Shown: piece after piece, positions 1-8,788 of the stretch
Numbering within the stretch: the stretch's first letter is position 1
Layout: each line of letters begins with the position of its first letter
NCBI GenBank assembly: GCA_005502805.1
Contig: SCMY01000007.1
Span: 1 to 64,000, forward strand
Length of the DNA: 64,000 nt
Source of the DNA: Rhizobiales bacterium 2SD
GTDB lineage: Bacteria > Pseudomonadota > Alphaproteobacteria > Rhizobiales > Beijerinckiaceae
Reading direction: 5' to 3'
Made by a program: the position numbers and the translations under genes
Notes under the pieces: generated by a model
Told to the model about the DNA's origin: nothing
Database searches by the model: none
The model's input: the letters and a program-made list of their open reading frames with translations, nothing else

Positions 1-14
1 CCCCGCGAGTCCCC

Positions 15-779
15 ATGCGACGACCCCAGACCCGCCTGCCCGCGCCTTTTCTCCGGCGCATCTGGCTCGACCGCGAGGCGGTGCCGGACCCTGAGGCCTA
101 TCCCTGGTGCCTGCCTTTCCTGCGCGAGGACTTCGACCTCTCTTTCGACAAGCCGATCACCATCATCGTCGGCGAGAACGGCACCGGGAAATCGACGCTG
201 CTCGAAGGCATCGCCGCGCTCGCCGGCTATGACGAGGCCGGCGGCGGCAAGGGCTATCGCCCGGTCGATCACGACTGGGCCGTCGAAGCCATGGGCGGAC
301 GACTCTCCAGCGCGCTCAAGGCGAGCTGGCTGCCGAAAGTCACCGATGGCTGGTTCTTCCGGGCCGAAAGCTTCTTCAGCGTCGCCCGCTATCTCGACAA
401 GGCCGCCCTGGACCTCCCCATCCCCAAGCCACCACCCGATTTCCTCTCCCATTCGCATGGCGAGGGCTTTTTGCGTTTCTTCGAGGAGCGCTGCCAGCGC
501 CGCGGCATCTTCATCTTCGACGAGCCGGAATCGGCGCTGTCGCCGGCCCGCCAGATCGAGTTCCTCAAGCTGCTGCGCCGCATGGACCGGCTCGGCCAGT
601 GCCAGGTGATCATGGCGACCCATGCGCCGATCCTGATGGCCTATCCCGGCGCTCGCCTGCTCGGCCTGACCAAATACGGGCTCGATCCCGTGACGATCGA
701 GCAGACCCAGCATTTCCGCCTGATCCGCGAGTTCTGCCTGGACCCGGCGACGTTCGTGGAGACGATGATGGAGGAGTGA
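15..779 (+). CDS. AAA family ATPase (ABC-type P-loop, COG3910-like)
   Basis: A 254-residue soluble ATPase. It has a Walker A loop GENGTGKST near residue 54, a Walker B followed by acidic residues (IFIFDEPESALSP) near residue 170, and a switch-histidine segment (MATHAPIL) about 35 residues later. This is the compact ABC/SMC-type nucleotide-binding fold without membrane segments or a long coiled coil. Such stand-alone ATPases are common and their substrate is usually unknown. It starts at an ATG only 14 bases into the window, so the upstream context cannot be read. The next gene, on the same strand, is a base-composition outlier, so a functional link is not implied. Confidence 0.85.
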   Translation: MRRPQTRLPAPFLRRIWLDREAVPDPEAYPWCLPFLREDFDLSFDKPITIIVGENGTGKSTLLEGIAALAGYDEAGGGKGYRPVDHDWAVEAMGGRLSSALKASWLPKVTDGWFFRAESFFSVARYLDKAALDLPIPKPPPDFLSHSHGEGFLRFFEERCQRRGIFIFDEPESALSPARQIEFLKLLRRMDRLGQCQVIMATHAPILMAYPGARLLGLTKYGLDPVTIEQTQHFRLIREFCLDPATFVETMMEE

Positions 780-1005
780 GGGTGGCCAGCAGATGAACGC
801 CTCCGCCGCAATATCGGCGGACTCGGCTTCTTGCAGCGCAACGTCAAACCATCATGCAGCTCGACATTGCCCTGCCGGTGGCGAGCGAATGATGCGAGCA
901 GGCGGTCCACAGCGCATGACAGCGGACAGATAATAGTCTAAATTATTCCTCAGAAGCGACCGAAGGGAATTACTCTAAAAACTTCAAATATATAGGAGGC
1001 TTATA
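780..1005. other. Intergenic region, GC to AT transition
   Basis: This stretch holds no convincing gene. A short perfect hairpin lies at 803-820 (arms CCGCCG and CGGCGG, loop of 6), without a T tract, so it is at most a weak terminator for the ATPase gene. From about 925 the sequence turns abruptly AT-rich and stays so through the protease gene to about 1968. An AGGAGG ribosome-binding site at 994-999 serves the downstream TTG start. Confidence 0.5.
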
Positions 1006-1920
1006 TTGATTATTACTTACGGAGGAACCAGCGCAGCGATCGTTGAACTCGCTCACAAAAACTTTGCCCAACCTCCAATTGATCCCCATAGCCTCTGCTG
1101 CACGCCGATTGAACTTCTAAGCAAAGATGGACACGATACCGCACTCAACACAGCAACTGGCTTTTTTTGGAAACATAAAAATCAGGCATACCTAATAACA
1201 AACTGGCATGTCCTTTCGGGCAGAAATCCATTTACCGGAAAAATATTGAATCAAGGTTACACGCCATCGAAGATTAACTGCTATGGCACATCCCTTGAGT
1301 CAAAAAACGGGCAAATTTCAATAGGCAGAACGCGTCTCACAATCACATTCGGCCCGCATATGGAGAAAACGCTTGAAAAGCCTCCCATGCTGGCAGGAAG
1401 TCCGGTTGATATTGCAGCGATCATGTTTCCTAACGAATTATTATTTGGAAGAGACGAGTCGCGAACCGGATTTGTGGGCGCAAATGCGGCATCCTGTTTT
1501 ATAAATGAAAATAACCAAAGGATCCTCACTCAAGCTGGCGATGACTGCTTTATTCTTGGATATCCGCTACAAAATTACACAGGTGGAATGTTTCCGATAT
1601 GGAAAAGAGGATCGATTGCAAGCGATGTTAGTTTTGGCGTAGACAACAGACCCATGTTCCTTGTCGACGCCGCGACAACCTCTGGCATGTCAGGCTCGCC
1701 AATTCTCCGACGAGCGACAACAATTACAGCAAACAATCAAGGAATTTCGGCTATTCAGGAATTTCATATATATGAATTCATAGGCGTATATGCTGGGAGA
1801 TTGCAAAACAAGGAGCTTTTAGCCACAAATTTGGGATACGCTTGGTATCAAATTCTGATTCCTGACGTAATTAATTTGCTTGAAAGCACACTTGTTGCTG
1901 AAGTGAAAGCTGCGCTTTGA
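1006..1920 (+). CDS. Trypsin-like serine peptidase, AT-rich and probably acquired
   Basis: A 304-residue chymotrypsin-fold peptidase candidate. The triad is readable in order: His68 in LITNWHVLSG, Asp135 in SPVDIAA, and Ser229 in TTSGMSGSP, which matches GxSG. No signal peptide or membrane segment is visible, so it is probably cytoplasmic. The TTG start is preferred because AGGAGG lies 6 bases upstream at 994-999. Base composition is unlike the neighbours: 1141-1200 has 22 G/C in 60 against 46 in 60 at 2101-2160, and A/T-ending codons dominate. That points to recent horizontal acquisition. Stand-alone trypsin-like domains of this kind occur in several bacterial conflict systems, but no partner gene is visible here, so the role is unknown. 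Confidence 0.75.
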   Translation: MIITYGGTSAAIVELAHKNFAQPPIDPHSLCCTPIELLSKDGHDTALNTATGFFWKHKNQAYLITNWHVLSGRNPFTGKILNQGYTPSKINCYGTSLESKNGQISIGRTRLTITFGPHMEKTLEKPPMLAGSPVDIAAIMFPNELLFGRDESRTGFVGANAASCFINENNQRILTQAGDDCFILGYPLQNYTGGMFPIWKRGSIASDVSFGVDNRPMFLVDAATTSGMSGSPILRRATTITANNQGISAIQEFHIYEFIGVYAGRLQNKELLATNLGYAWYQILIPDVINLLESTLVAEVKAAL

Positions 1921-1968
1921 CCACGAATATAGCATGATAAATCCGAACAACTAAATAGGTATCGAGAC

Positions 1969-3042
1969 TTGACTCCCAACTCCCTCTCCCCCGCCCGCCT
2001 CCAGGCCGCCGTCGAGTTCGCGCAGGCGCATGATTCCCCCTGGCCGCGCAGCATGTTCTATCCGGACGGCGCCTATGTCGGGAATCGCGAATGGGACGAG
2101 AAGGGTCCGTGGACCGAGATCGTCGGGCCGGTCGAGCCGCGCGGCGGACCGGCCGGAGTCGTGCTGAAGGGCGGCAAGGTCGTCGCCGAATGGGGCGATG
2201 TCGAGCGCGCCGACATGACCTTCTCGATCGCCAAAAGCTATCTCTCCGTGCTGGCGGGCCTCGCCGTCGCCGACGGTCTGATCGCCGATATCGATGAGCC
2301 GGTCGGCAGAAGCGTCGACGGCCCGCATTTTTCCAGCGCGCATAATGCCAAGATCACCTGGCGCCATCTGCTCAACATGAACAGCGAATGGCAGGGCGAG
2401 ATTTTTGGCAAATCCGACCAGGTCGACCATTTCAGGCAGATCGGCATCGGCGCGGACAACAGCCGAAAAGGCCAGCGCCGCGAGCTGCGCGAGCCCGGCA
2501 GCCTCTACGAATACAACGACGTCCGGGTGAACGCGCTCGGCTATGCGCTGCTGCGCCGCTTCCGCAAGCCGCTGCCGCAGGTGCTGCGCGAGCGCATCAT
2601 GGACCCGATCGGCGCCTCGCAGGGCTGGCGCTGGGAAGGCTACGAGACGTCATGGGTCGAGATCGACGGTGAACGCATGCAGTCGGTCCCCGGCGGCGGC
2701 CATTGGGGCGGCGGCCTCTTCATCAGCGCCCGCGACCATGCCCGCTTCGGCCAGCTGATCGCGCAGAACGGCGTCTGGGAGGGGCGAGAGCTGATCCCGT
2801 CCGCCTGGCTCGCGCAATCGGTCGTGCCGTCGCCGACCCTGCCGAACTACGGCTTCCTCTGGTGGCTGAACCGCGGCCCGGCGGCCAATCCCAAGCTGCC
2901 GGCGAGCGCCTTCAGCGCGCAAGGAGCGGGCAACAACCTGATCTGGATCGACCCGGAACACGAGCTCGTCGCCGTGCTGCGCTGGATCGACAAGGCCGCG
3001 ATCGACGGGTTCCTGGAGCGGCTGGTCGCGGCGGTGGAGTGA
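1969..3042 (+). CDS. Serine hydrolase, beta-lactamase/DD-peptidase fold
   Basis: A 357-residue protein of the class C beta-lactamase-related family. The nucleophile motif SxxK is SIAK at residues 86-89, and a Tyr-Asn pair near residue 182 (YNDV) sits where the second active-site motif is expected. A glycine-rich stretch (GGGHWGGGLF) follows near residue 243. No secretion signal is obvious. The chosen TTG start keeps the LSPARLQAAVEFAQ helix that is usual at the N-terminus of this family; the next in-frame ATG (2053) would delete it. No good Shine-Dalgarno precedes the TTG, and the AT-rich segment ends right at the start codon, so the native leader may have been replaced. The substrate is unknown. 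Confidence 0.8.
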   Translation: MTPNSLSPARLQAAVEFAQAHDSPWPRSMFYPDGAYVGNREWDEKGPWTEIVGPVEPRGGPAGVVLKGGKVVAEWGDVERADMTFSIAKSYLSVLAGLAVADGLIADIDEPVGRSVDGPHFSSAHNAKITWRHLLNMNSEWQGEIFGKSDQVDHFRQIGIGADNSRKGQRRELREPGSLYEYNDVRVNALGYALLRRFRKPLPQVLRERIMDPIGASQGWRWEGYETSWVEIDGERMQSVPGGGHWGGGLFISARDHARFGQLIAQNGVWEGRELIPSAWLAQSVVPSPTLPNYGFLWWLNRGPAANPKLPASAFSAQGAGNNLIWIDPEHELVAVLRWIDKAAIDGFLERLVAAVE

Positions 3043-3050
3043 ACTTGGGC

Positions 3051-3157
3051 GTCATGCTCGGGCTTGCCCCGAGCATCTCAGGCCGGAGGAGGCTCCGGCC
3101 AGCGCCTTCTCGTCATGAGATTCTCGGGTCTGAGCTTCGCTCCACCCGAGAATGACG
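3051..3157. repeat. Palindromic intergenic repeat, family A copy 1
   Basis: Three nested hairpins: 9-base arms ATGCTCGGG / CCCGAGCAT with a 5-base loop; 8-base arms GGCCGGAG / CTCCGGCC with loop GAGG; and 10-base arms ATTCTCGGGT / ACCCGAGAAT. The element opens with GTCAT and closes with ATGAC. Closely related copies lie at 54785-54891 and 32012-32104. It starts 8 bases after the serine hydrolase stop codon and may act as a terminator or mRNA stabiliser. Confidence 0.85.
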
Positions 3158-3245
3158 CCAGAGCGGGCCGCCATGCGCCGCCCACCCTTGCCGCCACCTC
3201 CCCTTGCGCCCATAAGCCGCCCTGCTCCCGCAAGGCTCATCGCCA

Positions 3246-4154
3246 GTGTCCCCAGCAGTGCCCGCCTCCTCCCGCCTCGCCATCGGCTTCGCCTGCGGCA
3301 TCCTCGCTTCGGCGATCTGGGGCGTGCAGTCGGTGGTCTCGCGGCAATCGGTGGCGGACGGGCTCTCGGCCGGCGACGTCACGGCCTTGCGCTTCCTCGC
3401 CGCCTCGCTCGTGCTGCTGCCTTTCGCCATCAGGCGGCTGAAGCCCTTCCCCGTCGGCCGGCTCGGCTGGAAAAAGGCGCTGATCCTCACCGCCTTGATC
3501 GGGCCGAGCTACAGCCTGATCCTGGTCGGCGGCGCGCATTTCGCCCCGGCTTTGCACTCCTCGGTGATCTCGCCCGGTCTGATCCCGGTCGCGACCGCGC
3601 TGCTCGCCGTCTTCGTGCTCGGCGACCGGATCAGCCCGCTCAGGGTGATCGGCCTCGCCGTCATCGTCGCCGGGATCGCGGTCTTCTCCTTCGAGGCGAT
3701 GGCCAATACGCCGACCCGCGAAGGCGCCTGGATCGGCGACCTGCTCTTCGTGCTGATCGCAGTGCTGTGGTCGGTGTTCGGCCTGCTGGCGCGGCGCTGG
3801 GGGGCGGATGCGGTCGAGGTCACCATGGCGACCTGCCTGCTCTCGGTGCCGCTCTTGCCGCTGCTGGCGCTGGTCCAGCCGGTCAACCTGCTCCAGGTGC
3901 CGTTCTCGGCGATCGCGCTGCAGGCGCTCTATCAGGGCGTGCTGGTCGGCGCGGTCGCGCTCTTCCTCTATACGGAATCCGTCGCGATCCTCGGCGCGGC
4001 GCGAGCCGCCCTGTTCCTGCCGCTGGTGCCGGTGGTGACGGCGCTCGCCGGCTCCGCCCTGCTCGGCGAGCACGCCTCGCCGCTGGAGATCGCCGGCATG
4101 GCGCTCGCCATCATCGGCATGGTTGTGGCGCTGAAGGCGCCGAGCAGCGCCTAG
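3246..4154 (+). CDS. EamA/DMT superfamily transporter
   Basis: A 302-residue inner-membrane protein with about ten hydrophobic segments arranged as two repeated EamA halves. The first half begins FACGILASAIWGVQSVVSR, with the N-terminal WG motif typical of drug/metabolite transporters. The second half holds LLFVLIAVLWSVFGLLARR. Members export amino acids, nucleotides or other metabolites; the substrate cannot be told from sequence. The GTG start at 3246 leaves only about ten residues before the first helix and fits the family length. It converges with gpt, leaving 9 bases between the two genes. Confidence 0.85.
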   Translation: MSPAVPASSRLAIGFACGILASAIWGVQSVVSRQSVADGLSAGDVTALRFLAASLVLLPFAIRRLKPFPVGRLGWKKALILTALIGPSYSLILVGGAHFAPALHSSVISPGLIPVATALLAVFVLGDRISPLRVIGLAVIVAGIAVFSFEAMANTPTREGAWIGDLLFVLIAVLWSVFGLLARRWGADAVEVTMATCLLSVPLLPLLALVQPVNLLQVPFSAIALQALYQGVLVGAVALFLYTESVAILGAARAALFLPLVPVVTALAGSALLGEHASPLEIAGMALAIIGMVVALKAPSSA

Positions 4155-4163
4155 GCCGCGCGC

Positions 4164-4673
4164 TCAGCCCTTATGGTCCTTGGCGATCGGCTCGACATAG
4201 GACAGGCCCATGTCCCAGGGGAAATAGATCCAGGTGTCCTGGCTGACCTCGGTGACGAAGGTGTCGACCACCGGCACGCCGGCCGGCTTGGCGTAGACCG
4301 TCGCGAAATGGGCGTTCGGCAGCATCTCGCGCACGACGCGGGCGGTCTTGCCGGTGTCGGTGAGGTCGTCGACGACGAGCACGCCCTTGCCCTTGCCGTC
4401 GCCGATGGCGCGGATCGAGGGGGCGATCTCCTTCATCACCTTGAGCTCGGACTGGTTCTTGTAGTCGTGATAGCTCGCGACGCAGACCGTCTCGATCAGG
4501 CGCAGGCCGAGCTCGCGGCAGATGATCGCCGCCGGCACCAGCCCGCCACGGGTGATGCAGACCATCGCCTCGAACGGGCCGGCATCGGCGAGGCGCCAGG
4601 CGAGCGCGCGCGCGTCGCGGTGGAACTGGTCCCAGGAAACGGGGAAGGCCTTGTTGGCGGAAGCGTCGGCCAT
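4164..4673 (-). CDS. gpt: Xanthine (xanthine-guanine) phosphoribosyltransferase
   Basis: Purine salvage enzyme that transfers phosphoribose from PRPP to xanthine or guanine, giving XMP or GMP. The PRPP-binding loop is [13 protein letters not shown] and the N-terminal part has the [17 protein letters not shown] segment of the type I PRTase fold. With the ATG at 4673 the protein is 169 residues, close to the 152 of E. coli Gpt; a longer reading frame upstream adds an Arg-rich extension that is unlikely to be translated. It stands alone between convergent neighbours on one side and the chemoreceptor gene upstream on the same strand, with about 110 bases between them. Confidence 0.93.
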   Translation of the reverse strand: MADASANKAFPVSWDQFHRDARALAWRLADAGPFEAMVCITRGGLVPAAIICRELGLRLIETVCVASYHDYKNQSELKVMKEIAPSIRAIGDGKGKGVLVVDDLTDTGKTARVVREMLPNAHFATVYAKPAGVPVVDTFVTEVSQDTWIYFPWDMGLSYVEPIAKDHKG

Positions 4674-4782
4674 GGCTGGTCCTGCGGGAAAGCGAAGAAA
4701 GAGCCTTTCCGCAAAGCGCATCCGGCCGGCGCTGGCAAGAGCCGCGCGGCGATAATCCCCGCCGCGTGACACTTTAGTCGGG

Positions 4783-6606
4783 CTAGAACTCGGCCCAGCC
4801 GTCGTCGCCCCGGCCGCCGGCCGCCCTGGCGCGCGGGAGCGGGGCCGGCCTCGCCGGGGCAGTCGCAGCCTTCATCGCCGGCAGGACCGAGCGCAGGTCA
4901 GCCGCGAGCCGCGCCGGCTGGTCGGCGCCGCCGAGTTGGAAGGCGCCGACCAGCGCCGCCAGCGCCTGCGTCTCGCCCTGCAGGTCGCGCGACAGCTTCG
5001 AGCTGGCATCGGCCATCAGCGAGTTGCGCTGGGTGATCTCGTCCATATGGGCGACGGTCCTGGCCATTTCCTCGACGCCATTGGCCTGCTCGGTCGCGGC
5101 GCTCGAGATCTCGGCGATGGTGCCGGCGACGCGGTTGGCGGCATTGACGATCTCGTCGAGCGTGCGGCCGGCATCCTTGACCAGCTGGACGCCGGCGCGC
5201 ACCTGCTCGCTCGAATTGGCGATCAGCGACTTGATGCCGTTGGCCGATTCGCTGGAGCGGCCGGCGAGCGCCCGCACTTCCGAGGCGACGACCGCAAAGC
5301 CGCGGCCGGCATCGCCGGCCCGCGCCGCCTCGACTGCGGCGTTGAGGGCGAGCAGATTGGTCTGGAACGAGATCTCGTCGATCATCGAGATGATGTCGGC
5401 GATCGAGGCCGAGGCCTGCTCGATCCGGCCCATCGCCGCCACCGCGTCGGTGACGATCGCCCCGCCGCGCGAGGCGACGGTCCTGGCCTCGTCGCCGAGC
5501 GCAGCCGCCTGGCGGGAGTTGCCGGCGCTGGTCTTGATCGAGGCGGCAAGCTCCTCGGTCGTCGCAGCCGTCTCCTGCAGACTCGCCGCCTGGGATTCGG
5601 CACGCTCGGCCAGTTCGACGCTCTCGCTCGCCATCTTGTCGGCGGCGGCGCCGACCTTGCCGGAGATCGCGCCGACGGCGCCGATCACCTGCGCCATCGT
5701 CTCGATCAGCTCGTTGATGCCGCCGCAGAGGATGGCGACCTCGCCTTCCTTGCCGGCCATGTCGATCCGCGTCGTCAGGTCCTTGTCCTTGGCCCGGCCG
5801 ATCACGGCCTGAGCCTCGCCGACTGCCTTGGCGAGCTGGCGCGCCGCCTTCTGCTCGGTGATGTCGGTGGCGTATTTCACCACCTTGGTCGGCCGGCCCT
5901 TGGCGTCCATGATCGGGTTGTAGCTCGCCTGGATCCAGACCTCGCGACCACCCTTGCCGAAGCGCTGGTACTGGCCGGAATCATAGATGCCGCGGCCGAG
6001 TTTTTCCCAGAACGCACGGTATTCCGGCGAGCTGCGATAGGCAGCGTCGCAGAACATGGAGTGGTGCTTGCCCTTGATCTCGGCGAGCGAATAGCCGGTG
6101 ACGGCAAGGAAGTTCTCGTTGGCGTCAAGGATATGGCCATCGAGGGTGAACTCGATCACTGCCATCGCCTTGCGGATCGCTGCGGCCTGCCCGGCCATAT
6201 CGGCTTCCCGATTCTTCTGATCGGTGATGACCGTCGCGAACTTGATGACCTTGATCGGCTTCCCGCCGGCATCGAAGACCGGATTGTAGCTTGCCTCGAT
6301 CCAGAACTCACTGCCATCGGCGGCGACACGCAGGAACTGGCGCGCATCGTACTCGCCTTGCCGGAGCCGCTCCCAGAACGCCTTGTATTCGGCGCTCGCC
6401 GCCTCATCGTTGGTCACGAACATGCTGTGATGGCGCCCCCGCACCTGCTCCAGCGTGTAGCCGACCGCCTTCAGGAAATTCTCGTTGGCGTCCAGGATCG
6501 TGCCATCGAGCTTGAAACTGATCACCGCCATGGCGCGGTTGAGCGCCAACATCTCGCCTTCCAGCTCGCGGCGCGAAACGCCGCCTCCGAATGGATTCAG
6601 CCGCAT
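4783..6606 (-). CDS. Soluble PAS-PAS methyl-accepting chemotaxis protein
   Basis: A 607-residue cytoplasmic chemoreceptor with no transmembrane segment. Two tandem PAS domains (about 17-130 and 139-252) are near copies: both contain [13 protein letters not shown] and ASYNP. A linker and the MCP signalling helices follow, with the hairpin tip [20 protein letters not shown]. The C-terminus ends GWAEF, which fits the xWxxF pentapeptide used to tether CheR/CheB. The architecture matches P. aeruginosa BdlA, which senses redox or energy state and controls biofilm dispersal. The ATG at 6606 has GAGGGA seven bases before it and is preferred to one 45 bases upstream. No che genes are in the window. 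Confidence 0.92.
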   Translation of the reverse strand: MRLNPFGGGVSRRELEGEMLALNRAMAVISFKLDGTILDANENFLKAVGYTLEQVRGRHHSMFVTNDEAASAEYKAFWERLRQGEYDARQFLRVAADGSEFWIEASYNPVFDAGGKPIKVIKFATVITDQKNREADMAGQAAAIRKAMAVIEFTLDGHILDANENFLAVTGYSLAEIKGKHHSMFCDAAYRSSPEYRAFWEKLGRGIYDSGQYQRFGKGGREVWIQASYNPIMDAKGRPTKVVKYATDITEQKAARQLAKAVGEAQAVIGRAKDKDLTTRIDMAGKEGEVAILCGGINELIETMAQVIGAVGAISGKVGAAADKMASESVELAERAESQAASLQETAATTEELAASIKTSAGNSRQAAALGDEARTVASRGGAIVTDAVAAMGRIEQASASIADIISMIDEISFQTNLLALNAAVEAARAGDAGRGFAVVASEVRALAGRSSESANGIKSLIANSSEQVRAGVQLVKDAGRTLDEIVNAANRVAGTIAEISSAATEQANGVEEMARTVAHMDEITQRNSLMADASSKLSRDLQGETQALAALVGAFQLGGADQPARLAADLRSVLPAMKAATAPARPAPLPRARAAGGRGDDGWAEF

Positions 6607-6974
6607 GCCCCGTCCCTCGCATTCAGCCCCACGCGGACTCACGGCCCGCAAGATGAAGAATGGATGAGAATGGTTTAAGATCCGCTAAACTGAAGATCGT
6701 ATTAAAGATTAAATCTCACTCTCGACGCTTTCGAATAAAAATACAGGCAGGAAATATTCGTCTATTGTAGGAAAATCATGCGGCATGAAAATAAAAACAC
6801 AGCAATCTAAAATTGATATAAACCAACTTCAGCCCAACTTATGAAAAGCCATTGCTCAAAATTGTCCTAGAGATACCCGCCGGCTGTTCGGCATCGGCAA
6901 ACAAGTAAACTTCGATCAGCGTTAGAAATTGAAATCACATCAATCAAAGGTTGTAAAAATACCCCAGAACAACC
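6607..6974. other. AT-rich intergenic region upstream of the PAS-PAS receptor
   Basis: About 370 bases without a supportable gene. It lies upstream of the chemoreceptor and downstream of the CinA-type gene, both read leftward, so it must carry the receptor promoter. It is noticeably AT-rich from 6655 to 6960. I see no strong inverted repeat and no clear sigma54 GG-N10-GC pair. Confidence 0.5.
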
Positions 6975-7739
6975 TTATCCACGAAGCCGTACCCGCTCGG
7001 CCTCGACCATCGCCCGCACGGCTGCGGTGGCCATCGTCAGCTTCTCCGGATCACGCGAACGGATGACGATATTGGTATCCGGGCCGGTCTCCGACCAGAA
7101 CGGGTAGGAGCCGATCGAGCAATCGGGATGGGCTTTCGCGATCTCGGCGAGCGGCGTGCCGATATCGCCTTCGCGCAGGCCCGCTTGCACCGTCTCCGAC
7201 AGGATTTTCGCGCCCGTTCTCAGCGTCGGCGCGACCACGTCGAGCATGGCCTGCATGATCGCCGGCACGCCCGCCATGACATGGACATTGCCGATCCTGA
7301 AGCCCGGCGCCTTCGACACGGAATTGGCGATCAGATCGGCTCCTGCCGGAATGCGCGCCATGCGCATCCTGGCCTCGTTGAGCTGATCCTTGGGGAAGCG
7401 CTCCAGCAGCATGTCGACGGCGCGCTGGTCATAGTCGATCGGCACGCCGAAGGCGGTCGCAACCGCGTCCGCCGTGATGTCGTCATGGGTCGGGCCGATA
7501 CCGCCGGTGGTGAAGACATAGGTGTAGCGCGAGCGCAGTGCATTCAGCGCCGAGACGATCTCGTCGGTCAGGTCGGGCACGACCCGGACCTCGCGCAGCT
7601 CGATGCCGATATTGGTCAGGTACTCGGCGATGTAGCCGATGTTCTTGTCCTTGGTCCGGCCGGAGAGGATCTCGTCGCCGATCACCAGGATCGCGGCGGT
7701 GACCACCGGCTGGAAGGCGGGCGCTGGCGCTGCCGTCAT
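6975..7739 (-). CDS. CinA-type molybdopterin-binding domain protein
   Basis: A 254-residue protein with the MoaB/Mog fold found at the N-terminus of CinA (competence/damage-inducible protein A). Characteristic segments are AAILVIGDEILSGRTKDKN near the start and FTTGGIGPTHDDITADAVA around residue 90. It lacks the C-terminal nicotinamide mononucleotide deamidase domain of full CinA. In proteins of this short class the activity is unproven; the fold binds molybdopterin or nucleotide-like ligands. It is transcribed leftward as a single gene, with the AT-rich region downstream. The first residues before the beta strand are low in complexity, so the start may lie a few codons later. Confidence 0.88.
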   Translation of the reverse strand: MTAAPAPAFQPVVTAAILVIGDEILSGRTKDKNIGYIAEYLTNIGIELREVRVVPDLTDEIVSALNALRSRYTYVFTTGGIGPTHDDITADAVATAFGVPIDYDQRAVDMLLERFPKDQLNEARMRMARIPAGADLIANSVSKAPGFRIGNVHVMAGVPAIMQAMLDVVAPTLRTGAKILSETVQAGLREGDIGTPLAEIAKAHPDCSIGSYPFWSETGPDTNIVIRSRDPEKLTMATAAVRAMVEAERVRLRG

Positions 7740-7865
7740 GGGCTTGTCCCTGCTGTTCTCGTCCGCCGCATGCGTGCCCCCATAAGATCAGCGAGCTAAG
7801 CTGCTTGCGCGCGATTGCTCAAGCGGCGCGCCAGTCGGGGCCGCCATGCGCGCGCGGCGGGCATA

Positions 7866-8717
7866 TCACGCGTTCGTGCGCTCGTAGACGAGGTTGAGCC
7901 GGGTCTGGGCAATCAGCTTGTAGCCCTTGCTCTCCAGCAGGGCTGGCAGGTCCGCCTGCCAGCGACCGCGCGAATCCTCGACGATGACGAAGCCGGGCCA
8001 GAGTGCTTCCGGCGCATCGCGCAGGAAAGGTTCGAGGATCAGGTCTTCGGCGCCCTCGACATCGAGCTTGATCGCGTCGATCCGCTCATAGCCCTCGCTC
8101 TGCGCCAGCGCGAGCAGGGTCGTCGCCGGCACGCGAACCGAGTTCGCATTGCTGGAGCGCAGGATGCGCACGCTCGATTCGCCCTTGTTGGCGGGGTCGA
8201 GGAACAGCGTCAGCTCGCCCGGCTTGTCGGCGAGCGCACAGGCGACCGCCTTGACCGTGCCGAACGGGTTCTGGGCGATGTTGTAGGTCAGCCGCGCGAA
8301 GATGTCGGGCTGCGGCTCGACCGCGAGGATTCGCGCGCCCCGCCCCGCACGGGCCGCGACGAAGAGCGAATAGGCGCCGATATTCGCGCCGACATCGATG
8401 AAGCTGAAACCGTCACGGATACGCGATGCCAGCAGTTCGCGCTCCCGCGCGTCGAAATATTGCGGCGTGAACAGCACCCGCTTCTCGCAGACATTGCCCT
8501 CCGGATAGAGCCGCATCTGAGCGCCGAGCGCCTCGATGTCGACGGGCTGGCCCTTGAGCCGGTTGAGCCCGAGCCTGCGCAGCGCGAATGCGAGCTTGCG
8601 ACCGAGGAAGGAACCGGAGGCGCAGCGCGTCCAGCCGATGATGCGGGCGATGAGCCCCTGCGGCGCATAGGTGCCGAAAGGCTGGTCCTCGGCCGGTCTG
8701 ATCTCGTTGAATGCCAT
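7866..8717 (-). CDS. FkbM family methyltransferase
   Basis: A 283-residue SAM-dependent methyltransferase. The SAM-binding strand-loop is SFIDVGANIGAYSLFVAARAG, followed by the acidic residue in ILAVEPQPD, and the post-motif IDAIKLDVEGAEDLILEPF is diagnostic of FkbM. These enzymes O-methylate sugars or polyketides, often in surface polysaccharide pathways. The ATG at 8717 is chosen because sequence upstream of it is low-complexity and lacks family features. No glycosyltransferases are adjacent, so the acceptor is unknown. It ends 71 bases downstream of fhuF on the same strand but does not look like part of the iron operon. Confidence 0.88.
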   Translation of the reverse strand: MAFNEIRPAEDQPFGTYAPQGLIARIIGWTRCASGSFLGRKLAFALRRLGLNRLKGQPVDIEALGAQMRLYPEGNVCEKRVLFTPQYFDARERELLASRIRDGFSFIDVGANIGAYSLFVAARAGRGARILAVEPQPDIFARLTYNIAQNPFGTVKAVACALADKPGELTLFLDPANKGESSVRILRSSNANSVRVPATTLLALAQSEGYERIDAIKLDVEGAEDLILEPFLRDAPEALWPGFVIVEDSRGRWQADLPALLESKGYKLIAQTRLNLVYERTNA

Positions 8718-8788
8718 TGGCGCGCTGTACACCCCCAACGCGGATGGCGCCAGAGCCGGATCGCAGCCGGGACAATGCGAGGTCGACC

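Noticed and set aside
15..1920. The AAA ATPase and the trypsin-like protease as a two-gene defence system.
   Set aside because: They are 226 bases apart and differ sharply in base composition, and the ATPase is of a widespread housekeeping-like type. There is no evidence for shared transcription or history.
3051..3157. A CRISPR array or small RNA gene at the family A repeats.
   Set aside because: Copies are single and dispersed with no regular spacers, and no promoter-terminator pair is visible; palindromic intergenic repeats fit better.
3152..4246. A 364-codon frame overlapping the DMT exporter gene in another frame of the same strand.
   Set aside because: The product is Arg/Ala/Pro-rich without membrane segments; the exporter frame has ten clear helices.
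4936..6678. A very long open frame on the plus strand opposite the PAS-PAS receptor.
   Set aside because: Its product is rich in Arg, Gly, Asp and His with no recognisable domain, and it mirrors the codon positions of the receptor gene. High-GC DNA gives such antisense frames often; the same holds for the plus-strand frame opposite the TonB receptor (11085-12923) and opposite coxL (36008-37408).
6607..6974. A small gene in the AT-rich region upstream of the PAS-PAS receptor.
   Set aside because: I found no frame with a plausible start, ribosome-binding site and protein-like composition.
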